NCBI RefSeq assembly: GCF_900168045.1
Contig: NZ_FUYY01000001.1
Coordinates: 372,001-436,000, forward strand
Direction: 5' to 3'
Source of the DNA: Salegentibacter holothuriorum
GTDB taxonomy: Bacteria > Bacteroidota > Bacteroidia > Flavobacteriales > Flavobacteriaceae
Length of the DNA stretch: 64,000 nucleotides
In this document: positions 33,523-42,495 of the stretch, piece after piece
How the letters are laid out: the number at the start of each line of letters is the position of its first letter
Numbering within the stretch: position 1 is the first letter of the stretch
Made by a program: the position numbers and the translations under genes
The notes under the pieces: generated by a model
What the model saw: the letters and a program-made list of their open reading frames with translations, nothing else
The model's database searches: none
Told to the model about the DNA's origin: nothing

Positions 33523-34364
33523 CCCAGTCTTGCTTTTACATTTAATTTTGAAAGTAAATCTTTAGCCAACTTATTGTCAAATTTCTTTTTACGATATTTA
33601 GTAATAGGCTGAATACCAGCAATCACATTTGTGATAAATAATTCATCTGCTTTTTGAAGTTCAAAAGGAGAGATAGAAGTTTCTTCTAAAGTTAAATCAG
33701 GTAAAGTCTTAATTATTTCAAGTAGTTTTTTCCTGGTTATTCCGTTTAAAGCACCATCAGTTAGTGGAGGAGTTTTTATCTTGTCCCCTTTTACAAGGAA
33801 AAGATTTCCGTTAAGAGCTTCAACCACATTTTTCTTTTCATTGATTAAAAAACAGTTATCATACTCATTTTCTGAAGCAAAAATACTTCCCAATACATTA
33901 ATTGCACGATTATTAGACTTTATAGTAGAAAATAGACCGCTAGTTATATAATGGTCCTTAAAGAGTTCTACTTCATAATTCTCTTCATTTAGCAAATAAA
34001 AAGCGTTTGAAAGTTCTTCTGTAGTTATTATAAATCCAATTTCCCGAGTAGTAGGCCTATAATACCCGCCCTCTTTACGGTAAGCTGAAAATTTCACACG
34101 AGCCGCAGTGCTATCCAGAGCATTTTCTTTTACCAAATTTAAAATTTCTTCTTCGAGAAATTCAGGAGAGAAATTTGCAGGAATTTCCATTCGCATAATA
34201 CGCATAGAAGCCATTAACCTAAAATAATGATCTTCCCAGAACATTATTTTTCCATTAATTACTCGAATGGTTTCAAAAACAGCATCTCCGTAGGCGAACC
34301 CACGATTTGTTATAGAAAGTGATGCTTCATTCTCTGCTACTAAGTTTCCGTCTAGATTTATCAT
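33519..34364 (-). CDS. Class IV aminotransferase (aminodeoxychorismate lyase or branched-chain type)
   Basis: PLP enzyme of 281 residues. Start MINLDGNLVAENEASLS, then NRGFAYGDAVFETIRV near 21, the PLP lysine K149 in IKSNNRAINVLGS and the ring-binding block EALNGNLFLVKGDK near residue 177, with TSISPFELQKADELFITN near 240. The short length and FETIR signature favour 4-amino-4-deoxychorismate lyase (folate synthesis) but a branched-chain or D-amino acid aminotransferase cannot be excluded. The start codon follows a terminator-shaped hairpin immediately. Confidence 0.88.
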   Translation of the reverse strand: MINLDGNLVAENEASLSITNRGFAYGDAVFETIRVINGKIMFWEDHYFRLMASMRIMRMEIPANFSPEFLEEEILNLVKENALDSTAARVKFSAYRKEGGYYRPTTREIGFIITTEELSNAFYLLNEENYEVELFKDHYITSGLFSTIKSNNRAINVLGSIFASENEYDNCFLINEKKNVVEALNGNLFLVKGDKIKTPPLTDGALNGITRKKLLEIIKTLPDLTLEETSISPFELQKADELFITNVIAGIQPITKYRKKKFDNKLAKDLLSKLNVKARLG

Positions 34365-34370
34365 AAAAAA

Positions 34371-34398
34371 GCCCCGTTTTAGAACGGGGCAAAGGTAA
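34371..34398 (-). promoter_or_regulatory. Terminator-like hairpin with overlapping -7 box, before the aminotransferase gene
   Basis: On the minus strand GCCCCGTT-CTAA-AACGGGGC (34390-34371) is followed by TTTTTT and at once by the ATG at 34364. TACCTTTG at 34398-34391, an exact -7 box, directly precedes it. The stem looks like the terminator of the START-like gene (ends 34416). If transcription starts about 6 bases past the box, the new message begins inside the stem and escapes the hairpin. Confidence 0.5.
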
Positions 34399-34415
34399 TG
34401 TTTATCTTAGAAATA

Positions 34416-34805
34416 TTATACCGATCCAAGTACCTGTTTAAGATCTGAAATCATATTTTCCCAAAGCATTTTCCCCTCTTCAATCTCATCTTCATCTTCG
34501 GCAAAATCAGTAATCATTATAGAGACATCTTTGGTGATCTCGTCTACCTGAATTCTTATTTCAAAAAAATATGGAGACTCTTCATCATCTAACCACTTAA
34601 ACTTTATACGTTCATCACTTTTTTTGCTCACCAATTTGGCTTTTTCTTCACTTCCTTCCCAAATAAAAGTAAACAATTCGCCCCGTGAATTTACATTATC
34701 TGCATACCACTCACTTAATCCTGAAGGGGTTGATATATACTGGTACAACAATGAAGGAGAAGCTTGAATGGGAAATTCCATTTCGTACTTGATCTTATCT
34801 TCCAT
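34416..34805 (-). CDS. START-like (SRPBCC/AHSA1) domain protein
   Basis: Cytosolic protein of 129 residues with an AHSA1-type helix-grip fold: QASPSLLYQYISTPSGLSEW near residue 14, EGSEEKAKLVSKKSDERIKF in the middle, an acidic turn FAEDEDEIEEG and the closing long helix MLWENMISDLKQVLG. Such folds bind small hydrophobic molecules or Hsp90. Ligand unknown. It lies upstream of the aminotransferase on the same strand. Confidence 0.88.
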   Translation of the reverse strand: MEDKIKYEMEFPIQASPSLLYQYISTPSGLSEWYADNVNSRGELFTFIWEGSEEKAKLVSKKSDERIKFKWLDDEESPYFFEIRIQVDEITKDVSIMITDFAEDEDEIEEGKMLWENMISDLKQVLGSV

Positions 34806-34889
34806 TTTTAGATTTAATTAGTTTTGGGCAATATAGATATTAATTAGAAGGATAAAAAGAAAACAAAATAAATATTTTAGAAAATAATG

Positions 34890-34920
34890 TTTGCGGCAAT
34901 ACAAAATGTTTATATATTTG
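34890..34920 (+). promoter_or_regulatory. Promoter of the tRNA-Met gene
   Basis: TTTG at 34890-34893 and TATATTTG at 34913-34920 with a 19-base spacer: a full match to the Bacteroidota consensus, the best in the window. Transcription would start near 34926. Confidence 0.75.
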
Positions 34921-34925
34921 CACCC

Positions 34926-34972
34926 GCATTCACAATTAGTGTAAATGCTTGTTAAGTCACGCCAACAGGCGT
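34926..34972 (+). other. Two hairpins in the tRNA-Met leader
   Basis: GCATTCAC-AATTA-GTG-T-AAATGC (34926-34948) begins where transcription should start, and ACGCC-AACA-GGCGT (34959-34972) follows. They end 15 bases before the mature tRNA. RNase P substrate leaders are usually unstructured, so two stems here are unusual. Confidence 0.45.
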
Positions 34973-34987
34973 ATTACAATAAATTAT

Positions 34988-35061
34988 GGCGAGGTAGCTC
35001 AGTTGGTTAGAGCGTCGGATTCATAACCCGGAGGTCCCGAGTTCAAATCTCGGTCTCGCTA
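34988..35061 (+). tRNA. tRNA-Met (anticodon CAT)
   Basis: 74-base cloverleaf. Acceptor GGCGAGG pairs with TCTCGCT (two G-T wobbles at the ends), D arm GTAGCTCAGTTGGTTAGAGC, anticodon loop TTCATAA, T arm CGAG-TTCAAAT-CTCG. CCA is not encoded. A single elongator-type Met tRNA is most likely, because the GGG/CCC stem pairs of initiator tRNA are missing. A tRNA-Ile read through lysidine also has CAT and is not formally excluded. Confidence 0.93.
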
Positions 35062-35063
35062 CT

Positions 35064-35096
35064 AAAAAATCCCTTCTTTTCAGAAGGGATTTTTTT
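35064..35096. terminator. Bidirectional terminator after tRNA-Met
   Basis: AAAAAATCCCTTC and GAAGGGATTTTTTT pair around TTTTCA. It lies 3 bases past the tRNA and 15 bases past the end of the large minus-strand gene, so it can stop both transcripts. Confidence 0.88.
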
Positions 35097-35110
35097 ATTA
35101 TTACACTTCG

Positions 35111-38100
35111 TTATCTTCTGACAATTAAGTTCATATTCATGTATTCATTAGTATTCGTTTTTAATTTCACTATATAAACTCCTGAAGGAAGCATAGATAC
35201 ATCAAAATTATACTTACCAGATTTTTTCTTATTAGGGAAAGTATATGTTTTAGAAAGTACTCCACTAAAATTATATATATAAATTTTTTCCACTATTACA
35301 GATAAATCAGAGATCTGAATAAATACATCATAAGCAGCCGGGTTGGGATACATTGCTACAGAAGTCTCACTAACTGATAAAGACAGATTCTCTTCCACAT
35401 TATCTTCCTCTAAATTAATCTGTTCTTCAAGAGCTGATACATTATCTGATGTATCTGGAACTTCTGAAGATACTTCTAAAATCTCTATCCCGTTGATCAA
35501 AGGGTTTTCAATTGCTCCGTGAATAAATGCGATCTCTAAAAGTCCATCTGTTACTTCAACTTCTTTAACAAGTACTCCTCCAACCTGATGCCCAAAAATA
35601 TCCGATAGATCTATATCATCTAGAGAAGGATATACTACGCCTTCAATAGAAACATCAAATATTCGTTGTCCAGCGGCAGAAGTTCCCGAATAACTATTCC
35701 CCATATACAAACGTATCTCATACTTTCCCGGGTTATCTACTGGAAAAGCATAGGTCATATTTGGGGCTCCAGAACCGCTATCATAACGTTCAGTACTGTA
35801 AATACTTACAGGGGTCGTGGATTGATCTACAGCTGCAATATAACTTATCATACTGCTGGCAAACGTACTATTAAGTCCGGGATGTGTTAAGTAAGTTGAG
35901 TTGCTCGTAGAAGTATCTTCTTCCCAGTCTAACTTCCCATCGATCGAAGTAATACCAGGTCCCCCGGCATTTACACGATACAGAACTTCATCGGCCACCT
36001 GTTGCTCTATAACACTTACGCTAAAACTCTGTTCTATATAATTCAAGTCAGAATCGGTAGCACGGATCGTAATACCTGAAACCGCCGGAGAGCCAGGATA
36101 ACTAATACTAAGCATGCTGCCAGATATTACAGCCTCTATAGCTGTATTGGTATTGCCGGAAACACTATAGGTGAGATTCTCCACACCATCATTATCATCA
36201 AAATAAGATAGAAGATTGATATCTTCAGTGACAAATCCTACTGTTCTTTCAATATCTGGAAGCTCTAGCGATATTGTGGGGCTGCCGGAATTAATCTCCC
36301 AGTTAAAACTAAGACTTACAGCATCAGCAGTTTCACCGTCACTATCATCTATGGTAACAGTAACAGCATAAGGACTGTTTGCCGAAGCTCCCGAATTAAT
36401 TGTTCCGCCTATTTGCCCATTAGTAGGTTCTATGTTCACTCCGGGAGGAGCTCCGCTTATACTATAAGTTAAATTACCATCGCCTCCACTAGCCACAACT
36501 GCCAGGCTACCATCTAAAGCATCACCCTCATAATTGGTCTGATCTGCAATAGGCGTCAGCTCTATAGGAATTTCTGATTCAACTATCCAGGTAAAACTAA
36601 GACTTACAGCATCAGCAGTTTCCTCGTCATTATCATCTACTGTAACCGTAACGGTATAAGGACTATTTGCTGAAGCTCCCGAATTAATTGTTCCGCCTAT
36701 TTGCCCATTAGTAGGTTCTATGCTCACTCCAGAAGGAGCTCCGCTTATACTATAAGTTAGATTACCATCACCGCCACTAGCCACAACTGCCAGGCTACCA
36801 TCTAAAGCATCACCCTCATAATTAGTCTGATCTGCAATAGGCGTAACCTCTATAGGAATTTCTGATTCAACTATCCAGGTAAAACTAAGAGTTACAGCGT
36901 CAGCAGTTTCACCGTCACTATCATCTACCGTAACAGTAACTGCATAAGGACTGTTTGCCGAAGCTCCCGAGTTAATTGTTCCTCCTATTTGACCATTAGT
37001 AGGTTCTATGCTCACTCCAGGAGGAGCTCCGCTTATACTATAAGTTAAATTGCCATCCCCGCCACTAGCCACAACTGCCAGGCTACCATCTAAAGCATCG
37101 TTTTCAAAATTAGTTTGATCTGCAATACCTGATACATTGATTGGTGTATCTGGAACTTCTGAAGATACTCCCAAAATCTCTATCCCGTTGATCAAAGGGT
37201 TTTCAATTGTTCCGTGAATAAATGCGATCTCTAAAAGTCCATCTGTTACTTCAACTTCTTTAACAAGTACTCCTCCAACCTGATGCCCAAAAATATCCGA
37301 TAGATCTATATCATCTAGAGAAGGATATAATACGCCTTCAATAGAAACATCAAATATTCGTTGTCCAGCGGCAGAAGTTCCCGAATAACTATTCCCCATA
37401 TACAAACGTATCTCATACTTTCCCGGGTTATCTACTGGAAAAGCATAGGTCATATTTGGGGCTCCAGAACCGCTATCATAACGTTCAGTACTGTAAATAC
37501 TTACTGGAGTGGTAGATTGATCTACCTTAATATTATAGCTGGTCATTCCACCGGAAGCATAAGAATTATTATTTCCTGCCTGAGAAAGATATATAGATTT
37601 ATTAGCATTGGTATCCTGCTCCCAACTTAACTTCCCATCGATTGCAGTAATACCAGGTCCCCCGGCATTTACACGATACAGAACTTCATCGGCCACCTGT
37701 TGCTCTATAACACTTACGCTAAAACTCTGTTCTATATAATTGAAGTCAGAATCAGTAGCACGGATTGTAATATCTGAAACCGCCGGAGAGCCAGGGTAAT
37801 TTATGCTAAGGATGCTGCCCGATATTACAGCCTCTATAGCTGCATTGGTATTTCCGGAAACACTATAGGTGAGATTCTCCGCACCATCATTATCATCAAA
37901 ATAAGATAGAAGATTGATATCTTCAGTGACAAATCCTACCGTTCTTTCGATATCTGGAAGCTCTAATGATATTGTAGGGCTGCCGGAATTTATCTCCCAA
38001 ATAAAGCTAAGACTTACAGCATCAGCAGTTTCACCGTCACTATCATCTACCGTAACAGTAACGGTATAAGGACTGTTTGCTGAAGCTCCCGAATTAATTG

Positions 38101-41100
38101 TTCCGCCTATTTGCCCATTAGTAGGTTCTATGCTCACTCCAGAAGGAGCTCCGCTTATACTATAAGTTAAATTGCCATCCCCGCCACTAGCCACAACTGC
38201 CAGGCTACCACCTAAAGCATCACCCTCATAATTAGTCTGATCTGCAATAGCTGATACATTAATTGGTGTATCTGGAACCTCTGAAGATACTCCTAAAATC
38301 TCTATCCCGTTGATCAAAGGGTTTTCAATTGCTCCATGTATAAAAGCGATCTCCAGCAAACCATCTGTTACTTCAACTTCTTTAACAAGTACTCCTCCAA
38401 TCTGATGTCCAAAAATATCCGATAGATCTATATCATCTAGAGAAGGATATACTACGCCTTCAATAGAAACATCAAATATTCGTTGTCCAGCGGCAGAAGT
38501 TCCCGAATAACTATTCCCCATATACAAACGTATCTCATACTTTCCCGGGTTATCTACTGGAAAAGCATAGGTCATATTTGGGGCTCCAGAACCGCTATCA
38601 TAACGTTCAGTACTGTAAATACTTACAGGGGTCGTGGATTGATCTACAGCTGCAATATAACTTATCATACTGCTGGCAAACGTACTATTAAGTCCGGGAT
38701 GTGTTAAGTAAGTTGAGTTGTTCGTAGAAGTATCTTCTTCCCAGTCTAACTTCCCATCGATCGCAGTAATACCAGGTCCCCCGGCATTTACACGATACAG
38801 AACTTCATCGGCCACCTGTTGCTCTATAACACTTACGCTAAAACTCTGTTCTATATAATTCAAGTCAGAATCGGTAGCACGGATCGTAATACCTGAAACC
38901 GCCGGAGAGCCAGGATAACTAATACTAAGCATGCTGCCAGATATTACAGCCTCTATAGCTGTATTGGTATTGCCGGAAACACTATAGGTGAGATTCTCCA
39001 CACCATCATTATCATCAAAATAAGATAGAAGATTGATATCTTCAGTGACAAATCCTACTGTTCTTTCAATATCTGGAAGGTCAGAAGATATTGTTGGACC
39101 ATCAGAAGTTACATTTAGAAAGTCCCAGGTTCCTTCCAGCTCTACCCCAATAGTATTAGAAGTACCTATCATACCTACCGCTAAATCATTTTCAGCATTT
39201 TGTAAAGACTGTAAAATTGGTTCCTTAGCAGTAATAATTCCCAATATAACCTGAACACCTGCATCGAAGGAGTATTTTAAAACTATCTCTCCATTGGAAG
39301 GATTAACTACAAAATAGAATGATACACTACTATTTGGCCGCTCTAAAACAGGAATATTTATAGTTATGGGAGTTTGAGGAATATCATTCACCTCTTGAAG
39401 AGCTACCAGGCCAGAGGGAGTAATAACAAATTTTATATAATTACTTTGCGTTCCATCGCCAATAAAAAATCCGAGTTCTCCATTTGCAGGAGAACTAGAG
39501 CCATATAATTGTACAGGTCCATTAAAATTAGCTATACCTCCTTCTACAGTAAATTTGCCCGAATTAGCATGAACCTGAATACCATATTGAAATCCTTTTT
39601 CCTGATTATTACTAGAACCCAATGCGGTTCCAGAGGTCATCTGCATGGTCATCGCTCCAATTGCTCCTCCAAGAATATCGTTTTCATTAGGGTCATTGGG
39701 GTCATCACGACGGTCGAGCCAATTCAGCCAATTGGGGTTCGGACTCCCATTGTTCATTATGCCGGTTAACCCAAGCCCTTTATACCCGCCCAATTCTGTA
39801 TTACTTGTAAAGAGCTCATTAGTTACAGGAAGTAAAAAAGCATCACTTCCTAACTCCTCAGGATTCCCTAATTGAAATGCATCACTTTCATCTAGAATAC
39901 CGTCTGCGTCATCATCCAGATCATTTAGATCAGACACATTCGATCCATTATTTGATTTATCAAAATCGTTTGGCTGTGATCCTCCGTTACATGGGTCTGT
40001 CCCGTTATCTTCTTCATCCTGATTGGTATAACCATCAAAATCATAGTCAGCATTTGCATCGTAACCAGGTTCTCCCGGTAATTTACATTCTCCGAAATCC
40101 TGAGGCTCCAGTACTATAAGCTTTCCATTTAAGGTAACTACCCATATAGTACCTGGGAATATTTCACTGTCGCTATTACAGGTAACTCCCAAAGCATCTC
40201 CGCCTAATCCTGATACAAAAGAAGGAGTAAGTTTACTAAGGCTTCCATCTGGTTTAAGTTCTACCCTTCTTAGTTCACCCGTATTCACACCAGCTATAAG
40301 ATTACCTTTCATTGCTCCACTAAAGTTGCTAGCTGTATATTCATCTATACCATTTGTATTAGTTCCCCATATAGTAATGATATCGTCTACCGGCCCGTCA
40401 GGATTAGCTATACCCGGTCCTCTCCAATCCCCTTCAACAGGATTTGCTACAGCAACGGGGGGCCAATCAGCGGGAAGTCCAATATTGGGATCATTAGTAA
40501 ATTCCCCGGTATTCTTTGTTGGGTGATATTTTTTTGTTCTGAAAACTGCACCTGTATTTCCATTTTTAGAGGGGTTTGTATATAGACCCGCTCCAAATGG
40601 ATTTGCTCTAATAGGAGTTGGATGGCCACCATAAAAAGATCCTAAAGAATAATTTTGGATATTCGGTGTGATTAGCTGCAAATGATCTTCGTTATTAACC
40701 TTTTCTCCTTCCGAAGAAACGGTGCTACCGGGTTCGTTCGGGTCATAATCATTTGTAGCATTACCTCCACCTTCATTAACCGGGAATCCTCCCCAGCCTC
40801 CATTTGAGCCGTTTTCTGTAATATAAACCGCTCCAGCCTCTGTCAACACCAGATCATAAGAATTTCTAAACCCAGGTGAAAAAATTTGTACAGGTCCTCC
40901 GGGTACAATTTTAGCCTGGTTCAGCCCATCATTTCCGCCAAATGGATCATTTATATCCACTCCGTCATATCCGGAGATATCTGGATTAGTGATCCCATTT
41001 TTATTTGGGCGGGTTGGATCATCCAGGGTAGGAAGATCATATAAGTATTTTCTGCCATTATCGGTTTTAATCGGTAAACTATTTATCATATCTAAGTTAA

Positions 41101-41785
41101 CTGATAAAATCGCAGCAGATAATGCATATTCTGTAGTATATGCAAAATTTACCGAAGGTGAACCGGCATTTGTATGCCCACCCTGAGCTACAATGAGATA
41201 ATTGACTCCATTTATAGTAGCTAATTCCATACCGTTAGTAGCATGATTTTCTTCTGAACGTGGAAGTCCGCGCACAAGATCTACTACATCCCATGAATTT
41301 CCATTCCAGGTGAAACGGGTAATAATACCTGAATTGGTATCCAGGTCAGTATCTCCGCTTCCTCCTCCTCCACCTCCACCAATTCTGAAATCACTGGAAG
41401 CTACGTATATCACGGGATTTGCTGCGGTACCACCCACGGTAAGCCCTGTTGTTTCTCTTAATGTTGAACTGTAAAGACTACCGTCATCATTATGATCCTG
41501 AATAACTGATATACCTGAAAGAGTTTCAGCAGCAATTACTTTATAATCAGTTGCTGATGTACGCTGAATAGTAAAAATTTTAATAGCGCCTGTATATTCA
41601 GCAACGTATAAACGCCCGTCTGGCCCAAACATCAATGAAGTACCATTGGATATTGAACCATTACCATTAAAATTTAGATTGCTTTGGGAGAAACTTTGTC
41701 CGTATAAATTCATACTGAAAATAAATGCACCTATACTTATCAATAAAAAAATAGTCCACCCCTTTATAAAGTTATTCTTTTTCAT
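35111..41785 (-). CDS. Giant secreted modular protein: beta-propeller, malectin cassettes, Ig repeats, T9SS sorting tail
   Basis: 2224 residues, signal peptide 1-29. In order: a sorbosone/PQQ-dependent dehydrogenase-like six-blade beta-propeller at about 30-540 (SLMFGPDGRLYVAEYTGAIK); Asp-rich calcium repeats at about 570-632 (DADGILDESDAF); a lectin-like beta domain at about 636-885; then three cassettes of a cadherin-like domain (IERTVGFVTEDINLLSYFDD) plus a malectin domain (VLYRVNAGGPG) at about 902-1160, 1265-1540 and 1832-2105; four Ig-type repeats (NLTYSISGAPSGVSIEPTNG) at about 1182-1262 and 1553-1828; a Por-type sorting tail from about 2145 (AMYPNPAAYDVF). Malectins bind glucose polymers, so a surface-attached polysaccharide-binding role is inferred. 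The propeller quinone/metal residues cannot be checked by eye. Confidence 0.9.
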   Translation of the reverse strand: MKKNNFIKGWTIFLLISIGAFIFSMNLYGQSFSQSNLNFNGNGSISNGTSLMFGPDGRLYVAEYTGAIKIFTIQRTSATDYKVIAAETLSGISVIQDHNDDGSLYSSTLRETTGLTVGGTAANPVIYVASSDFRIGGGGGGGSGDTDLDTNSGIITRFTWNGNSWDVVDLVRGLPRSEENHATNGMELATINGVNYLIVAQGGHTNAGSPSVNFAYTTEYALSAAILSVNLDMINSLPIKTDNGRKYLYDLPTLDDPTRPNKNGITNPDISGYDGVDINDPFGGNDGLNQAKIVPGGPVQIFSPGFRNSYDLVLTEAGAVYITENGSNGGWGGFPVNEGGGNATNDYDPNEPGSTVSSEGEKVNNEDHLQLITPNIQNYSLGSFYGGHPTPIRANPFGAGLYTNPSKNGNTGAVFRTKKYHPTKNTGEFTNDPNIGLPADWPPVAVANPVEGDWRGPGIANPDGPVDDIITIWGTNTNGIDEYTASNFSGAMKGNLIAGVNTGELRRVELKPDGSLSKLTPSFVSGLGGDALGVTCNSDSEIFPGTIWVVTLNGKLIVLEPQDFGECKLPGEPGYDANADYDFDGYTNQDEEDNGTDPCNGGSQPNDFDKSNNGSNVSDLNDLDDDADGILDESDAFQLGNPEELGSDAFLLPVTNELFTSNTELGGYKGLGLTGIMNNGSPNPNWLNWLDRRDDPNDPNENDILGGAIGAMTMQMTSGTALGSSNNQEKGFQYGIQVHANSGKFTVEGGIANFNGPVQLYGSSSPANGELGFFIGDGTQSNYIKFVITPSGLVALQEVNDIPQTPITINIPVLERPNSSVSFYFVVNPSNGEIVLKYSFDAGVQVILGIITAKEPILQSLQNAENDLAVGMIGTSNTIGVELEGTWDFLNVTSDGPTISSDLPDIERTVGFVTEDINLLSYFDDNDGVENLTYSVSGNTNTAIEAVISGSMLSISYPGSPAVSGITIRATDSDLNYIEQSFSVSVIEQQVADEVLYRVNAGGPGITAIDGKLDWEEDTSTNNSTYLTHPGLNSTFASSMISYIAAVDQSTTPVSIYSTERYDSGSGAPNMTYAFPVDNPGKYEIRLYMGNSYSGTSAAGQRIFDVSIEGVVYPSLDDIDLSDIFGHQIGGVLVKEVEVTDGLLEIAFIHGAIENPLINGIEILGVSSEVPDTPINVSAIADQTNYEGDALGGSLAVVASGGDGNLTYSISGAPSGVSIEPTNGQIGGTINSGASANSPYTVTVTVDDSDGETADAVSLSFIWEINSGSPTISLELPDIERTVGFVTEDINLLSYFDDNDGAENLTYSVSGNTNAAIEAVISGSILSINYPGSPAVSDITIRATDSDFNYIEQSFSVSVIEQQVADEVLYRVNAGGPGITAIDGKLSWEQDTNANKSIYLSQAGNNNSYASGGMTSYNIKVDQSTTPVSIYSTERYDSGSGAPNMTYAFPVDNPGKYEIRLYMGNSYSGTSAAGQRIFDVSIEGVLYPSLDDIDLSDIFGHQVGGVLVKEVEVTDGLLEIAFIHGTIENPLINGIEILGVSSEVPDTPINVSGIADQTNFENDALDGSLAVVASGGDGNLTYSISGAPPGVSIEPTNGQIGGTINSGASANSPYAVTVTVDDSDGETADAVTLSFTWIVESEIPIEVTPIADQTNYEGDALDGSLAVVASGGDGNLTYSISGAPSGVSIEPTNGQIGGTINSGASANSPYTVTVTVDDNDEETADAVSLSFTWIVESEIPIELTPIADQTNYEGDALDGSLAVVASGGDGNLTYSISGAPPGVNIEPTNGQIGGTINSGASANSPYAVTVTIDDSDGETADAVSLSFNWEINSGSPTISLELPDIERTVGFVTEDINLLSYFDDNDGVENLTYSVSGNTNTAIEAVISGSMLSISYPGSPAVSGITIRATDSDLNYIEQSFSVSVIEQQVADEVLYRVNAGGPGITSIDGKLDWEEDTSTSNSTYLTHPGLNSTFASSMISYIAAVDQSTTPVSIYSTERYDSGSGAPNMTYAFPVDNPGKYEIRLYMGNSYSGTSAAGQRIFDVSIEGVVYPSLDDIDLSDIFGHQVGGVLVKEVEVTDGLLEIAFIHGAIENPLINGIEILEVSSEVPDTSDNVSALEEQINLEEDNVEENLSLSVSETSVAMYPNPAAYDVFIQISDLSVIVEKIYIYNFSGVLSKTYTFPNKKKSGKYNFDVSMLPSGVYIVKLKTNTNEYMNMNLIVRR
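35451..36292 (-). repeat. Malectin cassette copy A (near-identical to C)
   Basis: About 840 bp coding cadherin-like plus malectin domain. Nearly the same bases as copy C, including the middle of the malectin domain (region with ATAACTTATCATACTGCTGG on the plus strand). Confidence 0.85.
36300..37128 (-). repeat. Three tandem Ig-type repeat units
   Basis: Three units of about 290 bp (36300-36545, 36590-36842, 36885-37128) coding the same Ig-like domain with few differences. A fourth copy lies at 38000-38245 between cassettes B and C. Confidence 0.85.
37145..37990 (-). repeat. Malectin cassette copy B (mosaic)
   Basis: Flanks match copies A and C almost base for base, but about 130 bases in the malectin domain (about 37500-37635) differ strongly and code LSWEQDTNANKSIYLSQAG in place of LDWEEDTSTNNSTYLTHPG. 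Confidence 0.85.
38268..39085 (-). repeat. Malectin cassette copy C (near-identical to A)
   Basis: About 820 bp, almost the same as copy A. It lies nearest the N-terminal half of the protein. Confidence 0.85.
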
Positions 41786-42495
41786 CCCATTATATTTTTT
41801 GTCAAAAAAATAGTTTTCAATAAATTATTCCATCAAAGCTAAATGGTCACTATCAAGGGGCAGAGATAAACTTAAAAACACCTACTTAAAGGTTTTTTAA
41901 ATCTTTTTAAATTCTATTTAACCTACATTACTAGAAAGTAAATTATTTTGGGGCTAAAAATAATACGATGTATCAATCAACTAGATTATTACAAAGTTTA
42001 GGGACAGTAAGAAAAATTAGGGAAGTTCTGGGGAGATTTTACAATACTAAATTTAGTGAAAAAATCACTAATTAATTTAAAAGATTAGAAAAATCTCATA
42101 AATACTATTATATCTATGCTCACAAAGAGACAAATCTAAAAAAATCAAAAGCTATCTCAACCATCTGAAAAATAGCTGCGATAAACATAATGCTAAAGAA
42201 TCCCGATTCACATAAAATAACGAACTTCCACAACACCATTTTAAGAAGGAAATAAAAATTTGTTTTAAAAGATAAATTAAGAAGTATTACTTACTCAAAA
42301 GAATTTTAAAAGAAAAGGAAACCATAGTATCAAACTGAATTACAGCAGGTTTTCTCATATTGATCTTAAATGTCCCATTAATAGCTTACTCACCTGAACA
42401 TAATAAAAGATTATTTTATCCAAAAAAAATGACTCTCGTCATTTCTCTTCAACTATCATAGTCCTACTTTTCCGTTCCATATAAACGGAAAAAAA
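41786..42495. other. 710-bp gene-free gap
   Basis: No convincing gene. It is very AT-rich, with many stops in all frames. A hairpin AAATGAC-TCTC-GTCATTT is at 42427-42444 and another just before nadA at 42468-42492. The only ATG frame I noted (41968-42075, 35 codons) is treated as chance. Promoters of both flanking genes should lie here, but I cannot place them. Confidence 0.6.
42468..42492 (+). promoter_or_regulatory. Perfect 9-bp hairpin just before nadA
   Basis: TTTTCCGTT-CCATATA-AACGGAAAA ends three bases before the GTG start of nadA. It could be a repressor operator for NAD synthesis or an RNA hairpin covering the start site. It is not followed by a T run, so it is not a terminator. Confidence 0.5.

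Noticed and set aside
34988-35061. tRNA-Ile with lysidine-modified CAT anticodon
   Set aside because: Kept as tRNA-Met because the overall sequence resembles flavobacterial elongator Met; not formally excluded.
35451-39085. Repeated units that could look like a CRISPR array or other direct-repeat array
   Set aside because: The units are 240 to 840 bp long and code for protein domains in one continuous reading frame.
41968-42075. 35-codon plus-strand frame in the 710-bp gap
   Set aside because: Too short to support, no recognisable protein, no start signal.
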